The notes under the pieces were generated by a model, which saw only the letters and a program-made list of their open reading frames with translations, was not told where the DNA came from and ran no database searches. Position numbers and translations under genes: made by a program. From assembly GCA_050262155.1 (NCBI GenBank), contig CP189843.1, positions 1,178,001-1,242,000 of the forward strand: a DNA stretch of 64,000 nucleotides, in the 5' to 3' direction. Below, in pieces: positions 17,023 to 26,038 of the stretch. How positions within the stretch are numbered: the stretch's first letter is position 1; every line of letters begins with the position of its first letter. This DNA is from Parvimonas sp000223315. GTDB lineage: Bacteria; Bacillota; Clostridia; Tissierellales; Peptoniphilaceae.

Positions 17023-18423
17023 TTATTTACTTTTATATACGATAACCGGAGTGTTGATTTGAACATTATCGTAAATTTGTTTTACTTTATCAAGTGGAGT
17101 ATTTATACAACCATAGCTTCCTGATGTTTTGTATATGTTTCCGCCAAATTTTCCATTTCTCCAAGTTGCATCGTGAATCCCTACACCTTTCCAATTTATC
17201 GGCATCCAATAGTCAACATGAGCAACATAATCATATCCTTGCGGAGATAATCCTTTAAGATTTCTATCTTTTTCTCTACTCCAAACTTTCATAACTCCTA
17301 TTTGGGTTTCAACCTTTTTACTTACATCTCCGGTAACAACATCCGTCTCTAAAAGAAGCTTTCCATCTTTGTAAAACCACATATGTTGTCTGGTTAAGTC
17401 TATTTCAATATAGGTATTACCTATATCATCCTCTTTATCGTAGTATAATCCCTTGTGTATGAAAACAGGTTCGATAGAATCAGATTCATATTTTAACAGT
17501 TTTTCTACTAAAAGATCTTTTGTCTTATTAACATCAATTTGCCATCCATATATTCCATCTTTACCGGGAACAACAACCTCTCCTTTTCCGGTAGTTTGGA
17601 ATTTTCTATCCATTCCAAAAGTATCATATTTTATAGCAAGTCTTCTAACATAATCTCTTGCCTTTTGTTCATCCGGCTTTAATTCACCATCAACAAAAGT
17701 AAAAATATTTGCCAAAATTTCCCCGTCTAACACTTCTTTATTTGAACCGATATTAAATTCATACTTTAATTTCGAAATTTTTTCATACTTTGAAAGAGCA
17801 TCTTGTAATGACGGATCATCTTTTTTCAACTTTGGTTGCTCTGAAATTGTACTTAAATCAATACTTTCTTTTCTTTCAGATAAAGCAATTAAAATAGCTT
17901 CTTTTAATTTTTCCTTGGTTGTATAAGTTCCGGAAATTTCGCTTTGAATTTGATACTTACCGTCTTTATAAATAATCTTCGCATCTTCCGGATGTTTAAG
18001 ACCTTTTAAAATTAAAGTATTTTTGAAAAATTCTTCAAATTTATCATTGTCATAACTTATATTTACTTCTAATTTAAAATCACGACTTGTAAAAAACGCT
18101 ATAGGCCAAGTAAATTGATTTTGTAAAATTTTCTTGTCAGCTAAATATTCTTCATTATAATTAATCTTTTCAGGTTTAAAAAAATCACTTTTTCCATCAG
18201 CACGATTTAACTTAATAGAAACATCTGTCCAATCCTTATTGAAAACATCATCTATCATTACAAAGCTTACATCATTTCCATTTACTTTAGTATTAGGTAA
18301 AGCTATAAAAGAAAATATAATAACTCCCAATAAATAAATTGATAAAAGCAATGCACCCAAAAATATTCCTATTTTTTTAAATAATTTTTTCCCTGAATCT
18401 GATTTTTTGCTAATTTTAATCAA
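17023..18423 (-). CDS. L,D-transpeptidase (YkuD domain) with membrane anchor
   Basis: Makes 3-3 cross-links in peptidoglycan or attaches proteins to it, outside the membrane. It has 466 residues: a basic N-terminus, one membrane helix at about 20-43, a substrate-binding region typical of PG_binding_4 (about 60-300), and a C-terminal YkuD domain. The active site is GIHDATW ... SGSYGCINTP with nucleophile Cys439; Tyr replaces the His of the commoner SHGC form. The start is a TTG at 18423, eight bases after GGAGG; the ATG at 18438 precedes that site and lacks its own. Confidence 0.92.
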   Translation of the reverse strand: MIKISKKSDSGKKLFKKIGIFLGALLLSIYLLGVIIFSFIALPNTKVNGNDVSFVMIDDVFNKDWTDVSIKLNRADGKSDFFKPEKINYNEEYLADKKILQNQFTWPIAFFTSRDFKLEVNISYDNDKFEEFFKNTLILKGLKHPEDAKIIYKDGKYQIQSEISGTYTTKEKLKEAILIALSERKESIDLSTISEQPKLKKDDPSLQDALSKYEKISKLKYEFNIGSNKEVLDGEILANIFTFVDGELKPDEQKARDYVRRLAIKYDTFGMDRKFQTTGKGEVVVPGKDGIYGWQIDVNKTKDLLVEKLLKYESDSIEPVFIHKGLYYDKEDDIGNTYIEIDLTRQHMWFYKDGKLLLETDVVTGDVSKKVETQIGVMKVWSREKDRNLKGLSPQGYDYVAHVDYWMPINWKGVGIHDATWRNGKFGGNIYKTSGSYGCINTPLDKVKQIYDNVQINTPVIVYKSK

Positions 18424-18595
18424 AAAATACACCTCCATTCTTATGAGAATATATTAATAATAATTTAATATATACCATAATTTTAAGTATTATAATCATT
18501 TTATTTACTTATTTTAATATATCAAAAGAATAATCAATTAATATTATCATCTAATTTTATCATATTTAATTTTAAAAGTAAAATTTTTAAAAAAC

Positions 18596-18624
18596 TTGTA
18601 TTTCCTTAATTAAAAGTTTATAAT
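18596..18624 (+). promoter_or_regulatory. Promoter of ppsR-ppdK
   Basis: TTGTAT (18596-18601) and TATAAT (18619-18624) are 17 bases apart, 24 bases before the start codon. Confidence 0.8.
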
Positions 18625-18647
18625 ATATTTAGTAAGGAGGAAGATAA

Positions 18648-19454
18648 ATGCTTAACATTTTTTTAATTTCCGACTCTACCGGAGAAACTGCGGAACAACT
18701 TGCACGTGCCGCTCTCGCTCAGTTCAACAACATTGGGTACACTTTTGAAAGATTCTCTCATATAAGAGAGTTTTCAGACCTTTCAGAGATACTAAACAAA
18801 TGTAAAGATACTGAGAATTCAATTTTGTTTTATTCTTTAGTTGATGCTCCACTTTTGGATTATGTTAAAAAGTTTTCAGAACTACATTCTATAACTAATG
18901 TAGATTTACTTTCTGCATCTATTTTAGCAATTCAAAGAGTGAGTAATATGGCTCCCGGAAATACACCCGGCGCTCTTAGAAAACTTAATGAAGAATATTT
19001 TAAAAGAATTGACTCTATAGAGTTTGCCGTTCGTTACGATGACGGAAAAGATCCGAGAGGAGTTTTAATTGCTGACCTTGTAATAATAGGAATTTCTCGT
19101 ACATCTAAAACACCGTTGTCAATGTATCTTGCAAACAAAAATATTAGAGTTGCAAATATTCCACTAGTACCTGAAACACCGGTACCAGAAGAATTATTTA
19201 AAGTTTCGCCTAAAAAAATTATAGGCTTAACAAACTCTCCGGAAAAGTTAGAAAGCATAAGAAAGGAAAGACTAAAATCTTTAGGTCTTCCTGATAATAG
19301 TATTTATTCAAATTCAAATAGAATACTTGAAGAACTTGAATATTCTAGCCGAATAATGAAAAAAATAGGCTGTCCCGTAATAGATGTATCAGCAAAAGCT
19401 ATCGAAGAAACAGCTGACATTATCTTAAAACATCTGTTAAAAATTAATAAGTAA
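18648..19454 (+). CDS. ppsR: Pyruvate phosphate dikinase regulatory protein (kinase/pyrophosphorylase)
   Basis: Bifunctional DUF299-family enzyme that inactivates PPDK by ADP-dependent phosphorylation of its active-site Thr and reverses this with phosphate, releasing pyrophosphate. It has 268 residues, opening with FLISDSTGETAEQLARAA, and carries the P-loop-like GISRTSKTPLSMYLA at about 149-163. It starts at an ATG behind AAGGAGG. It is followed 13 bases later by ppdK, its expected target, whose target threonine (Thr452) is present, so the assignment is firm. Confidence 0.96.
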   Translation: MLNIFLISDSTGETAEQLARAALAQFNNIGYTFERFSHIREFSDLSEILNKCKDTENSILFYSLVDAPLLDYVKKFSELHSITNVDLLSASILAIQRVSNMAPGNTPGALRKLNEEYFKRIDSIEFAVRYDDGKDPRGVLIADLVIIGISRTSKTPLSMYLANKNIRVANIPLVPETPVPEELFKVSPKKIIGLTNSPEKLESIRKERLKSLGLPDNSIYSNSNRILEELEYSSRIMKKIGCPVIDVSAKAIEETADIILKHLLKINK

Positions 19455-19467
19455 TTGGAGGAAAAAA

Positions 19468-22092
19468 ATGAGCAAATTTGTTTACAATTTTGATGAAGGC
19501 AATAAAGACATGAGAGCTTTATTGGGTGGCAAAGGCGCTAACCTTGCCGAAATGACTAACATTGGACTAAATGTTCCTTTTGGTTTTACTATTACTACTG
19601 AAGCTTGTAATAATTTTTACAAAAATGACGAAAAAATTTCTGAAAGTCTAATTGAAGAAATTAAAACTCATATTAAAGACTGTGAAAGCAAGCTACAAAA
19701 AAGTTTTTCAAGTACAGAAAATCCTCTATTATTTTCTGTAAGAAGTGGTGCCGTTATATCAATGCCTGGTATGATGGATACTATTCTTAACTTAGGTCTT
19801 AACGATAAATCAGTTATCGGTCTTGCAAATTCTACAAATAATGAAAGATTTGCATTTGATAGTTACAGAAGATTTATCCAAATGTTCAGCGACGTTGCTA
19901 TGGAAATCCCAAAAATTTACTTCGAAAATGAACTTGACAGAATTAAAGAAGAAAAAAATATAAAGTTGGATACAGAACTAACTGCTGAAGATTTAAAAAT
20001 TTTAGTTGAAAAATTTAAGAAAATTTTTAAAGAAGAAACAGGCAAAGAATTCCCACAAGACCCTATTGAACAATTAATCATAGCTATTAAAGCAGTTTTC
20101 AAATCTTGGATGAATCCTAGAGCTATCGTTTATAGAAAATTAAATGGTATTGATGATTCACTAGGAACTGCTGTAAATGTTCAAGCAATGGTATTTGGTA
20201 ATATGGGTAACACAAGTGGTACCGGTGTAGCTTTCTCTCGTAATCCAAGTACAGGAGAAAATAAATTATTCGGAGAATTTTTAATGAATGCACAAGGCGA
20301 AGACGTTGTTGCAGGTATTAGAACTCCAGAATCAATTGAAAAGCTAAAAGAAATTATGCCTGAAGTTTATGATGAATTCTTAAGAATTGCAAAAGTTTTA
20401 GAAAAACATTATAAAGATATGCAAGACCTGGAATTTACAATTGAAAAAGGTAAATTATACTTATTACAAACAAGAAACGGAAAAAGAACTACAGATGCCG
20501 CAATAAATGTAGCAGTAGATTTAGTTAATGAAGGATTAATTTCAAAAGAAGAAGCTATTTTAAGAGTTGAACCAAAGAGTTTAGACCAACTTCTTCACCC
20601 TATCTTCAATGCTGAAATGATGAAAAATACTCCTATTTTATCAAAAGGTTTAGCCGCTTCCCCGGGAGCTGCAAGTGGTAAAGTTTATTTCCACTCAAAA
20701 GATATAGTTGATGCAGTAAAATCAGGAGAAAAAGTAATCTTAGTTCGTCAAGAAACTTCACCGGAAGATATCGAAGGAATGATTGAAGCTGAAGGTATCT
20801 TAACTGCAAGAGGCGGTATGACTTCACACGCTGCCGTAGTTGCAAGAGGTATGGGTAAATGTTGTATCGCAGGAGCAAGTGAAATCAAGGTTGATGAAAT
20901 CGAAAAAGTTATAAAAACTCAAAACGAAGTTATCAAAGAAGGCGATATAATTTCTCTTGACGGAACAACAGGAATTATTTACAAAGGCGAAATTGAAAAA
21001 TTAAATCCACAATTAACAGGAAACTTTAAAATCTTTATGGATTGGGTAAATGAAATAAAAGTTTTAGGAGTTAGAGCAAATGCTGATAACCCTAGAGATG
21101 CAAAACAAGCTGTTGAATTTGGAGCTGAAGGAATTGGACTTTGTAGAACTGAACATATGTTCTTTGACAAAGATAGAATCCCTGTTGTAAGACAAATGAT
21201 TCTTTCAGAAAATACTGAACAAAGAGTTGAAGCATTAGAAAAAATCAGACCAATGCAAGAAAAAGATTTCTATGATATCTACTGTGTACTAAAAGAAAAA
21301 TCAGTAACAATCAGATTGCTTGATCCACCTCTACATGAATTCTTACCTTATGAAGATGAAGATATTAAAAACTTGGCAAAAGAAATGAATATCGACGAAT
21401 CTCATTTAAGAGATGTAATTACAGATTTGGAAGAAGTAAACCCAATGCTTGGACACAGAGGTTGTAGACTTGCAGTTACTTATCCTGAAATATATAGAAT
21501 GCAAGCAAAAGCTATAATAAATGCTGCAATAAAAGCACAAAAAGATTTGAATATCTCAATTACTCCTGAAATAATGATTCCATTAGTTGGAGAACTTGAA
21601 GAATTAAAATATGTAAAAAGAGAAATCGTTGAAGAAATCGAAATGACTCTAAAAGAATTGAACGAAAACATTAAGTACAAAATTGGAACAATGATTGAAA
21701 TTCCTAGAGCTGCCCTACTTGCTGATGAAATCGCAACAGAAGCTGAATTCTTTAGTTATGGTACAAATGACTTAACACAAATGACTTTTGGTTTTTCAAG
21801 AGATGATGCCGGAAAATTCTTAAACGAATATGAAAATAAAAAAATATTCGACTTTAATCCATTTGCAAAATTAGATCAAAAAGGTGTTGGTAAATTAGTA
21901 AAAATGTCTTTCAAACTTGGAAGAGAAACAAACCCTCATCTTCATGTAGGAATTTGTGGTGAACACGGTGGCGATCCTGATACAATTGAATTCTTAAATT
22001 CTGTAGGAATCGACTATGTATCATGTTCTCCTTTCAGAGTGCCAATCGCAAGACTTGCAGCAGCACAAGCTAAAATAAAACAAAGCAAATAA
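19468..22092 (+). CDS. ppdK: Pyruvate, phosphate dikinase
   Basis: Interconverts pyruvate, ATP and phosphate with PEP, AMP and pyrophosphate. In anaerobes it can act in PPi-saving glycolysis or in gluconeogenesis. It has 874 residues: an N-terminal ATP-grasp domain, a swivelling central domain with GGMTSHAAVVARGMG (phospho-carrier His454, regulatory Thr452), and a C-terminal PEP-binding barrel ending in GICGEHGGDP with Cys830 as proton donor. The numbering is one less than in the Clostridium symbiosum enzyme. It is co-transcribed with ppsR and has a terminator. Confidence 0.98.
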   Translation: MSKFVYNFDEGNKDMRALLGGKGANLAEMTNIGLNVPFGFTITTEACNNFYKNDEKISESLIEEIKTHIKDCESKLQKSFSSTENPLLFSVRSGAVISMPGMMDTILNLGLNDKSVIGLANSTNNERFAFDSYRRFIQMFSDVAMEIPKIYFENELDRIKEEKNIKLDTELTAEDLKILVEKFKKIFKEETGKEFPQDPIEQLIIAIKAVFKSWMNPRAIVYRKLNGIDDSLGTAVNVQAMVFGNMGNTSGTGVAFSRNPSTGENKLFGEFLMNAQGEDVVAGIRTPESIEKLKEIMPEVYDEFLRIAKVLEKHYKDMQDLEFTIEKGKLYLLQTRNGKRTTDAAINVAVDLVNEGLISKEEAILRVEPKSLDQLLHPIFNAEMMKNTPILSKGLAASPGAASGKVYFHSKDIVDAVKSGEKVILVRQETSPEDIEGMIEAEGILTARGGMTSHAAVVARGMGKCCIAGASEIKVDEIEKVIKTQNEVIKEGDIISLDGTTGIIYKGEIEKLNPQLTGNFKIFMDWVNEIKVLGVRANADNPRDAKQAVEFGAEGIGLCRTEHMFFDKDRIPVVRQMILSENTEQRVEALEKIRPMQEKDFYDIYCVLKEKSVTIRLLDPPLHEFLPYEDEDIKNLAKEMNIDESHLRDVITDLEEVNPMLGHRGCRLAVTYPEIYRMQAKAIINAAIKAQKDLNISITPEIMIPLVGELEELKYVKREIVEEIEMTLKELNENIKYKIGTMIEIPRAALLADEIATEAEFFSYGTNDLTQMTFGFSRDDAGKFLNEYENKKIFDFNPFAKLDQKGVGKLVKMSFKLGRETNPHLHVGICGEHGGDPDTIEFLNSVGIDYVSCSPFRVPIARLAAAQAKIKQSK

Positions 22093-22119
22093 ACTTTAAC
22101 TAGAAGAAATATAAAAAAT

Positions 22120-22147
22120 AATGGATAGCGAAATGCTATCCATTTTA
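22120..22147 (+). terminator. Intrinsic terminator after ppdK
   Basis: Stem AATGGATAGC / GCTATCCATT with loop GAAAT is followed by TT(T)AATTT; A's on the other side allow use by the opposing tfoX gene. Confidence 0.85.
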
Positions 22148-22170
22148 ATTTATAACAAAATTTTTACTTT

Positions 22171-22491
22171 TTATTTTTTCTTCTTAACTTTAGGGAAAGG
22201 TAATTCATCATACATTGTATCAAATAAGCCTTTTAGATACGTTTTATCTTCCACATCGTCAACCAATAGCATTTCCTTTGCTCCATCATAAGGCAATTGA
22301 AATTGTATGTCAGAAACATAGTCAATAGCTTTCTTTGTAGCTTTTACTAAAAATCTGTCATCATATATTCCACCTATAACTTTTTCTTTATAATAGATAA
22401 TATATTCTCCCATCATTCCCCTATATTTTATATCTTCAAGTTCAGATAACTGTTCTAAAATATATTTTAAATATTCTTTACTTGATGCCAT
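22171..22491 (-). CDS. TfoX N-terminal domain protein (intact copy)
   Basis: It has 106 residues matching the stand-alone TfoX_N fold, including RGMMGEYIIYYKEKVIGGI, which is the family core, and a lysine-rich tail. In Proteobacteria TfoX/Sxy governs competence, but the small stand-alone proteins in Firmicutes have no assigned role. The ATG follows AGGAGG. It lies 23 bases after the ABC gene on the same strand. A second, N-terminally truncated copy at 24590-24835 is nearly identical. Confidence 0.88.
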   Translation of the reverse strand: MASSKEYLKYILEQLSELEDIKYRGMMGEYIIYYKEKVIGGIYDDRFLVKATKKAIDYVSDIQFQLPYDGAKEMLLVDDVEDKTYLKGLFDTMYDELPFPKVKKKK

Positions 22492-22514
22492 AATAACCTC
22501 CTAAAACAAAAAAA

Positions 22515-24074
22515 TTATATAATAATACTTTTTGTAAAGTATTTTTCATCTATATATTTATGATCTATAACTATTATTGTTTTTGACTGCAAAAATTTCA
22601 TAACATCGTCAAATATTTCATAAAAAAGAGATTCATCAAGCCCTGTACTTATTTCATCAAAAATATATAATTCACAATCTTTATACAATGCTCTGGCTAA
22701 AAGTAATCTTGTTTTTTCTCCACCTGATAAGGTGCTACTATCAAATCCGATGCTATTATCTGAATATTTTTCAATAACTTCTTCTAATCTACATATCTTT
22801 ATTATTTGTTTCAATTTTTCTTTTTCAATATTCGATTTGAAAGTAATATTATCTATGATTGACATATTAAATAATTTATTTTCTTGAAAAACTGCCGATA
22901 AAGATATTGTTTTATTTTTCTTTCCATCAATTAAGATATTTCCTGAAGTAGGCTTATACAAATTTGTAATCAATTTTGCTAATGATGATTTTCCAGAACC
23001 AGTTCTTCCATTAATCTTAACTTTATCATTTTTATTAATAATAAAATTAAATTCACTTAAAATTTGATTATCACCATAGTTCAATGAAACATCTTTAAAT
23101 TCAATAACATTAAAGTTTTTCTGTAAATCAATATTTTCTCTTTCAAGCATTTCAAAAGTATTGTCTATTCTCTTAACAGAGTTTTTAAATGCTGAAATTT
23201 CTTTTTGATTTTCTATTATATTAAATATCGGGTCAGTAATCATAGATGCATATAAAATTATTGCAATCAACGCACCAATGGACAAATTATTTTGACTGAC
23301 ACGAATTCCTCCGATAAGAATCAAAATAGCCATAATTAGATTAAACAACAATCTTACAAGTGTTTGAGAAATATTTTTTATATTTACAATTTTTTTATCC
23401 AATTTATTTAATTTGCTATTTTCAGAAGTAAAATCCTTACTAAAAAATTTTTCTTTATTAAATAATTTTATATCTCTTGCACCAACGATAATATCAAATA
23501 ATTTATTTATAACATTTAATCTCTGAATTTGACTCCTTTCGGAAGCAATTTCCGAACTATTTAAAATTTTTTGAATAAGAATCGTTGATACAGAAGAAAT
23601 AAGCAACATTGATATTAACATAATATAATCATACTTTATTATTATAATTGCACCTATAATAAAACTTGATATTGAAAAACCTAATCCAAAAACTAAAGGA
23701 ATAATTTTATCATCAAGTGATTTTAAATCATCAATTATAGAATTAAAAACATTACTTCCCCCAATTTTTTCAAGCAAATCAATTTTTGTATTGAGAATAC
23801 TTTCAATAATTTCATCTTTTATATCTCTATTTAGATTCAATTCAAACTTTGACCCAAAATTTATAAGAATTATCTTAAATAAATCAATTAAAATATATAT
23901 AAGTGAATACAATATAATATATTTAAAAAACTCGACTGTATAACCAGTAGTCAAAGAATCTATAACTTTTTGAATTAATACCATAGGAAAAATACTGAAA
24001 CTTCCGACAATAATTCCAGATATAAATAATATAATTATTTTATGAATATTCTTTTTATACTTACTTTTTATCAT
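22515..24074 (-). CDS. ABC exporter, fused membrane and ATPase domains
   Basis: It has 519 residues: six membrane helices in the first 290, then a nucleotide-binding domain with GRTGSGKSSLAKL (Walker A), TLSGGEKTRLLLARAL (signature) and LYIFDEISTGLDE (Walker B with Glu). It would act as a homodimer, since no partner half is adjacent. It is shorter than multidrug exporters (about 580) and resembles peptide or siderophore exporters, but the substrate is not evident. The ATG at 24074 follows AGGAG. It is cargo between an intact tfoX and a duplicated psuG 3' end, so it may be a late insertion. Confidence 0.88.
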   Translation of the reverse strand: MIKSKYKKNIHKIIILFISGIIVGSFSIFPMVLIQKVIDSLTTGYTVEFFKYIILYSLIYILIDLFKIILINFGSKFELNLNRDIKDEIIESILNTKIDLLEKIGGSNVFNSIIDDLKSLDDKIIPLVFGLGFSISSFIIGAIIIIKYDYIMLISMLLISSVSTILIQKILNSSEIASERSQIQRLNVINKLFDIIVGARDIKLFNKEKFFSKDFTSENSKLNKLDKKIVNIKNISQTLVRLLFNLIMAILILIGGIRVSQNNLSIGALIAIILYASMITDPIFNIIENQKEISAFKNSVKRIDNTFEMLERENIDLQKNFNVIEFKDVSLNYGDNQILSEFNFIINKNDKVKINGRTGSGKSSLAKLITNLYKPTSGNILIDGKKNKTISLSAVFQENKLFNMSIIDNITFKSNIEKEKLKQIIKICRLEEVIEKYSDNSIGFDSSTLSGGEKTRLLLARALYKDCELYIFDEISTGLDESLFYEIFDDVMKFLQSKTIIVIDHKYIDEKYFTKSIII

Positions 24075-24133
24075 CACTTTACTCCTAATTTCAACATTTT
24101 ATTATGATATTTCAATACTAAATCATAATTTTA

Positions 24134-24255
24134 CTTTTATTATATCATACTAAAAAACTTTTTCAAAATAGTAAATTTTAAGGCATAAATTCATAAAAAA
24201 AGTCGGGATCCCCCGACTTTTATGCTAATTTTGAATATTCTATTGCTATTTTACT
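24134..24255 (-). repeat. Duplicate of the psuG 3' end and downstream sequence
   Basis: These 122 bases match 25916-26038 with two substitutions and one single-base gap. The copied segment includes the last 11 codons of psuG (SKIAIEYSKLA), its stop, its terminator hairpin and about 85 bases beyond. The match ends abruptly inside the psuG coding sequence at 24255/26038. Confidence 0.95.
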
Positions 24256-24531
24256 ATTATTATTTTTTATTTTATATATAAAACCTAAAAAAGTAATAGA
24301 TATTGCAACTACTAGACATATAAAAAAATTAATACAAACATTTTATTGGAATAATCAAAAAAGACACTTGTTATCCATACTAAAAATTTTAGCAGATAAT
24401 CAAAAAAAAAAATCAACTAACACACTAGAAAAAATTAAAAATAAGCAAAGACCAAATTTATTCTGCTGTATTTTTATATATTTTTTCTTACAATTTTCAA
24501 AACAAGATTTTTTATAATTACTTTTTCCCAT
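24220..24531 (-). pseudogene. Broken small membrane protein gene fused to the psuG tail
   Basis: An ATG at 24531 with AGGAGAATTT upstream starts MGKSNYKKSCFENCKKKYIK and a hydrophobic segment, but the frame is lost at a run of 11 T's (stop TGA soon after) and again at a run of 7 T's. With 10 and 8 T's the frame would read to 24220 as about 104 residues with two or three membrane segments, ending in SKIAIEYSKLA, the exact end of PsuG. The two shifts cancel. It may be a decayed gene, a slippage-controlled gene, or homopolymer sequencing errors. No homologue is recognised. Confidence 0.6.
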
Positions 24532-24589
24532 AAATTCTCCTATTTTTTCATTTTATTATAATATATAGTTATTGAATAATTTGTTTGTT

Positions 24590-24835
24590 CTATTTTTTCT
24601 TCTTAACTTTTGGGAAAGGTAATTCATCATACATTGTATAAAATAATCCTTTTAGATAGATTTTATCTTCCACATCGTCAACTAATAGCATTTCTTTTGC
24701 TCCTTCATAAGGTAGTTGAAATTGTACCTCAGAAACATAGTCAATAGCTTTCTTTGTAGCTTTTACTAAAAATCTGTCATCATATATTCCACCTATAACT
24801 TTTTCTTTATAATAGATAATATATTCTCCCATCAT
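24590..24835 (-). pseudogene. Truncated second copy of the TfoX-domain gene
   Basis: It encodes 81 residues nearly identical to residues 26-106 of the intact copy at 22171-22491; the first 25 residues are missing. The homology starts at ATAGG just before ATGATGGGAG, and no good ribosome binding site is present. It abuts the HAD gene (its end at 24851), so the HAD gene seems to have joined here by recombination that removed the tfoX start. Confidence 0.85.
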
Positions 24836-24850
24836 CGTCCTATAATGAAT

Positions 24851-25534
24851 TTAAATATTATCTAATTCAAAAAAATTTTTTATTTGATTATTATAATTAA
24901 TATTTTTATTAAATCTATTAACTAATATAGCACTCATTCCAACTGATTTTGCACCAAAGATATCTTCTTTAATATTATCTCCGAACATAACAGATTCCTT
25001 AGGTAAAGCACCTATATCATGCATTGCAAAATTAAATATAACTTTTGAAGGTTTTGCAGCTCCAACTTCTTCACTAATATAAATATGATCTATATAATCT
25101 AATAGCCCTGTGACTTTTAATTTACTCATTTGACCATCAGTAGGACCATTTGTAATAATTGCTATTTTCTTCTTAGCTTTTTTAATTTTTTTCATAAAAG
25201 GAATAACATCATCAAATATTTTAATTTTAATATTCCCTTCTTCCATAAATATTAAATTAAATTCTTTAGCTTTTTCATCTACATTATTTACTCCAAAAAA
25301 ATTTAAAATATCAGAATATCTTCTTGTTCGATATTCTATTTTATTAAGTTTTCCTTCAAGAAAAGAGTTCATTAATTTAACTTCATTTGAAATGTATTTC
25401 TCCTTAAAAAGATGAATATCAATTCCATAATTCATTAATTGTCTATTGATTCTAATATTAGCTTTTTCCTTTGCTGATTTATAATTACATAACGTATCAT
25501 CTAAATCAAAAAAATAGTATTGATAATCATTCAT
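24851..25534 (-). CDS. HAD-superfamily phosphatase, YjjG-like
   Basis: A 227-residue haloacid dehalogenase hydrolase, probably a nucleoside monophosphate or phosphosugar phosphatase. Motif I is FFDLDDTL with nucleophile Asp10 and acid/base Asp12, motif II is ITNGPTDGQ, motif III is the Lys of AAKPSK, and motif IV is VMFGDNIKEDI. A helical cap (about 15-95) follows motif I. The ATG at 25534 has AAAGGAG; the frame extends to 25552 but that ATG overlaps the binding site. It is cargo in the tfoX/psuG rearranged region. Confidence 0.9.
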   Translation of the reverse strand: MNDYQYYFFDLDDTLCNYKSAKEKANIRINRQLMNYGIDIHLFKEKYISNEVKLMNSFLEGKLNKIEYRTRRYSDILNFFGVNNVDEKAKEFNLIFMEEGNIKIKIFDDVIPFMKKIKKAKKKIAIITNGPTDGQMSKLKVTGLLDYIDHIYISEEVGAAKPSKVIFNFAMHDIGALPKESVMFGDNIKEDIFGAKSVGMSAILVNRFNKNINYNNQIKNFFELDNI

Positions 25535-25579
25535 ATAACACTCCTTTATCAATTAATAATATAAAATACTTGTTTTATT

Positions 25580-25916
25580 TTAATATTTACCTATTTTATA
25601 CTTAATATTTTTTATTTCTTTTATTAATTCATATAATTGTTCTTCTTCAAAAATACTAGGTACTATTTTTGTGATTGACTTGGCACTTTGTAAATTTTTT
25701 TCTTATCAATTTCCCACTTACTACCTTCATCTAATATTTTTATCATTTTACACAACTTTTTACTATAATAAACCTATATATCTTTATTTTCACCTAGATA
25801 AACAATATCAATATCTTTTGGTATATTATTAATTATATTAGATATCCACACACTATCATTAACATTGTCCTTTATTAAAATAATATCATCAACAACATTT
25901 AAAATATGCTTTTGCA
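25580..25916 (-). pseudogene. Remnant of a possible nucleotidyltransferase (NMNAT-like) gene
   Basis: Minus-strand translation gives NVVDDIILIKDNVNDSVWIS and KDIDIVYLGEN, a stop, then KKLCKMIKILDEGSKWEI, a second stop, and, one frame over, KIVPSIFEEEQLYELIKEI to a stop at 25580. The NDSVWIS...DIVY pattern recalls the C-terminal half of archaeal-type NMN adenylyltransferases, which is a tentative match. No start or HxGH motif remains. The 5' part is cut by the psuG-end segment at 25916. Confidence 0.5.
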
Positions 25917-26038
25917 CTTTTATTATATCATACTAAAAAACTTTTTCAAAATAGTAAATTTTAAGGCATAAATTCATAAAAAAAGTCGGGATTTCCCGAC
26001 TTTTATGCTAATTTTGAATATTCTATTGCTATTTTACT
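25916..26038 (-). repeat. Resident psuG 3' end (partner of the 24134-24255 duplicate)
   Basis: This 123-base segment contains the last codons of psuG, its terminator and downstream sequence, matched by the copy at 24134-24255 at about 97 percent by eye. Confidence 0.95.
25978..26003 (-). terminator. Intrinsic terminator of psuG
   Basis: Stem AAAGTCGGG / CCCGACTTT overlaps the end of the stop codon and is followed by a T-run on the minus strand. The duplicate at about 24196-24220 carries GATC in the loop instead of ATTT. Confidence 0.9.

Noticed and set aside
24134..24255. Second complete psuG gene
   Set aside because: Only the last 11 codons and the downstream region are copied; there is no further psuG homology.
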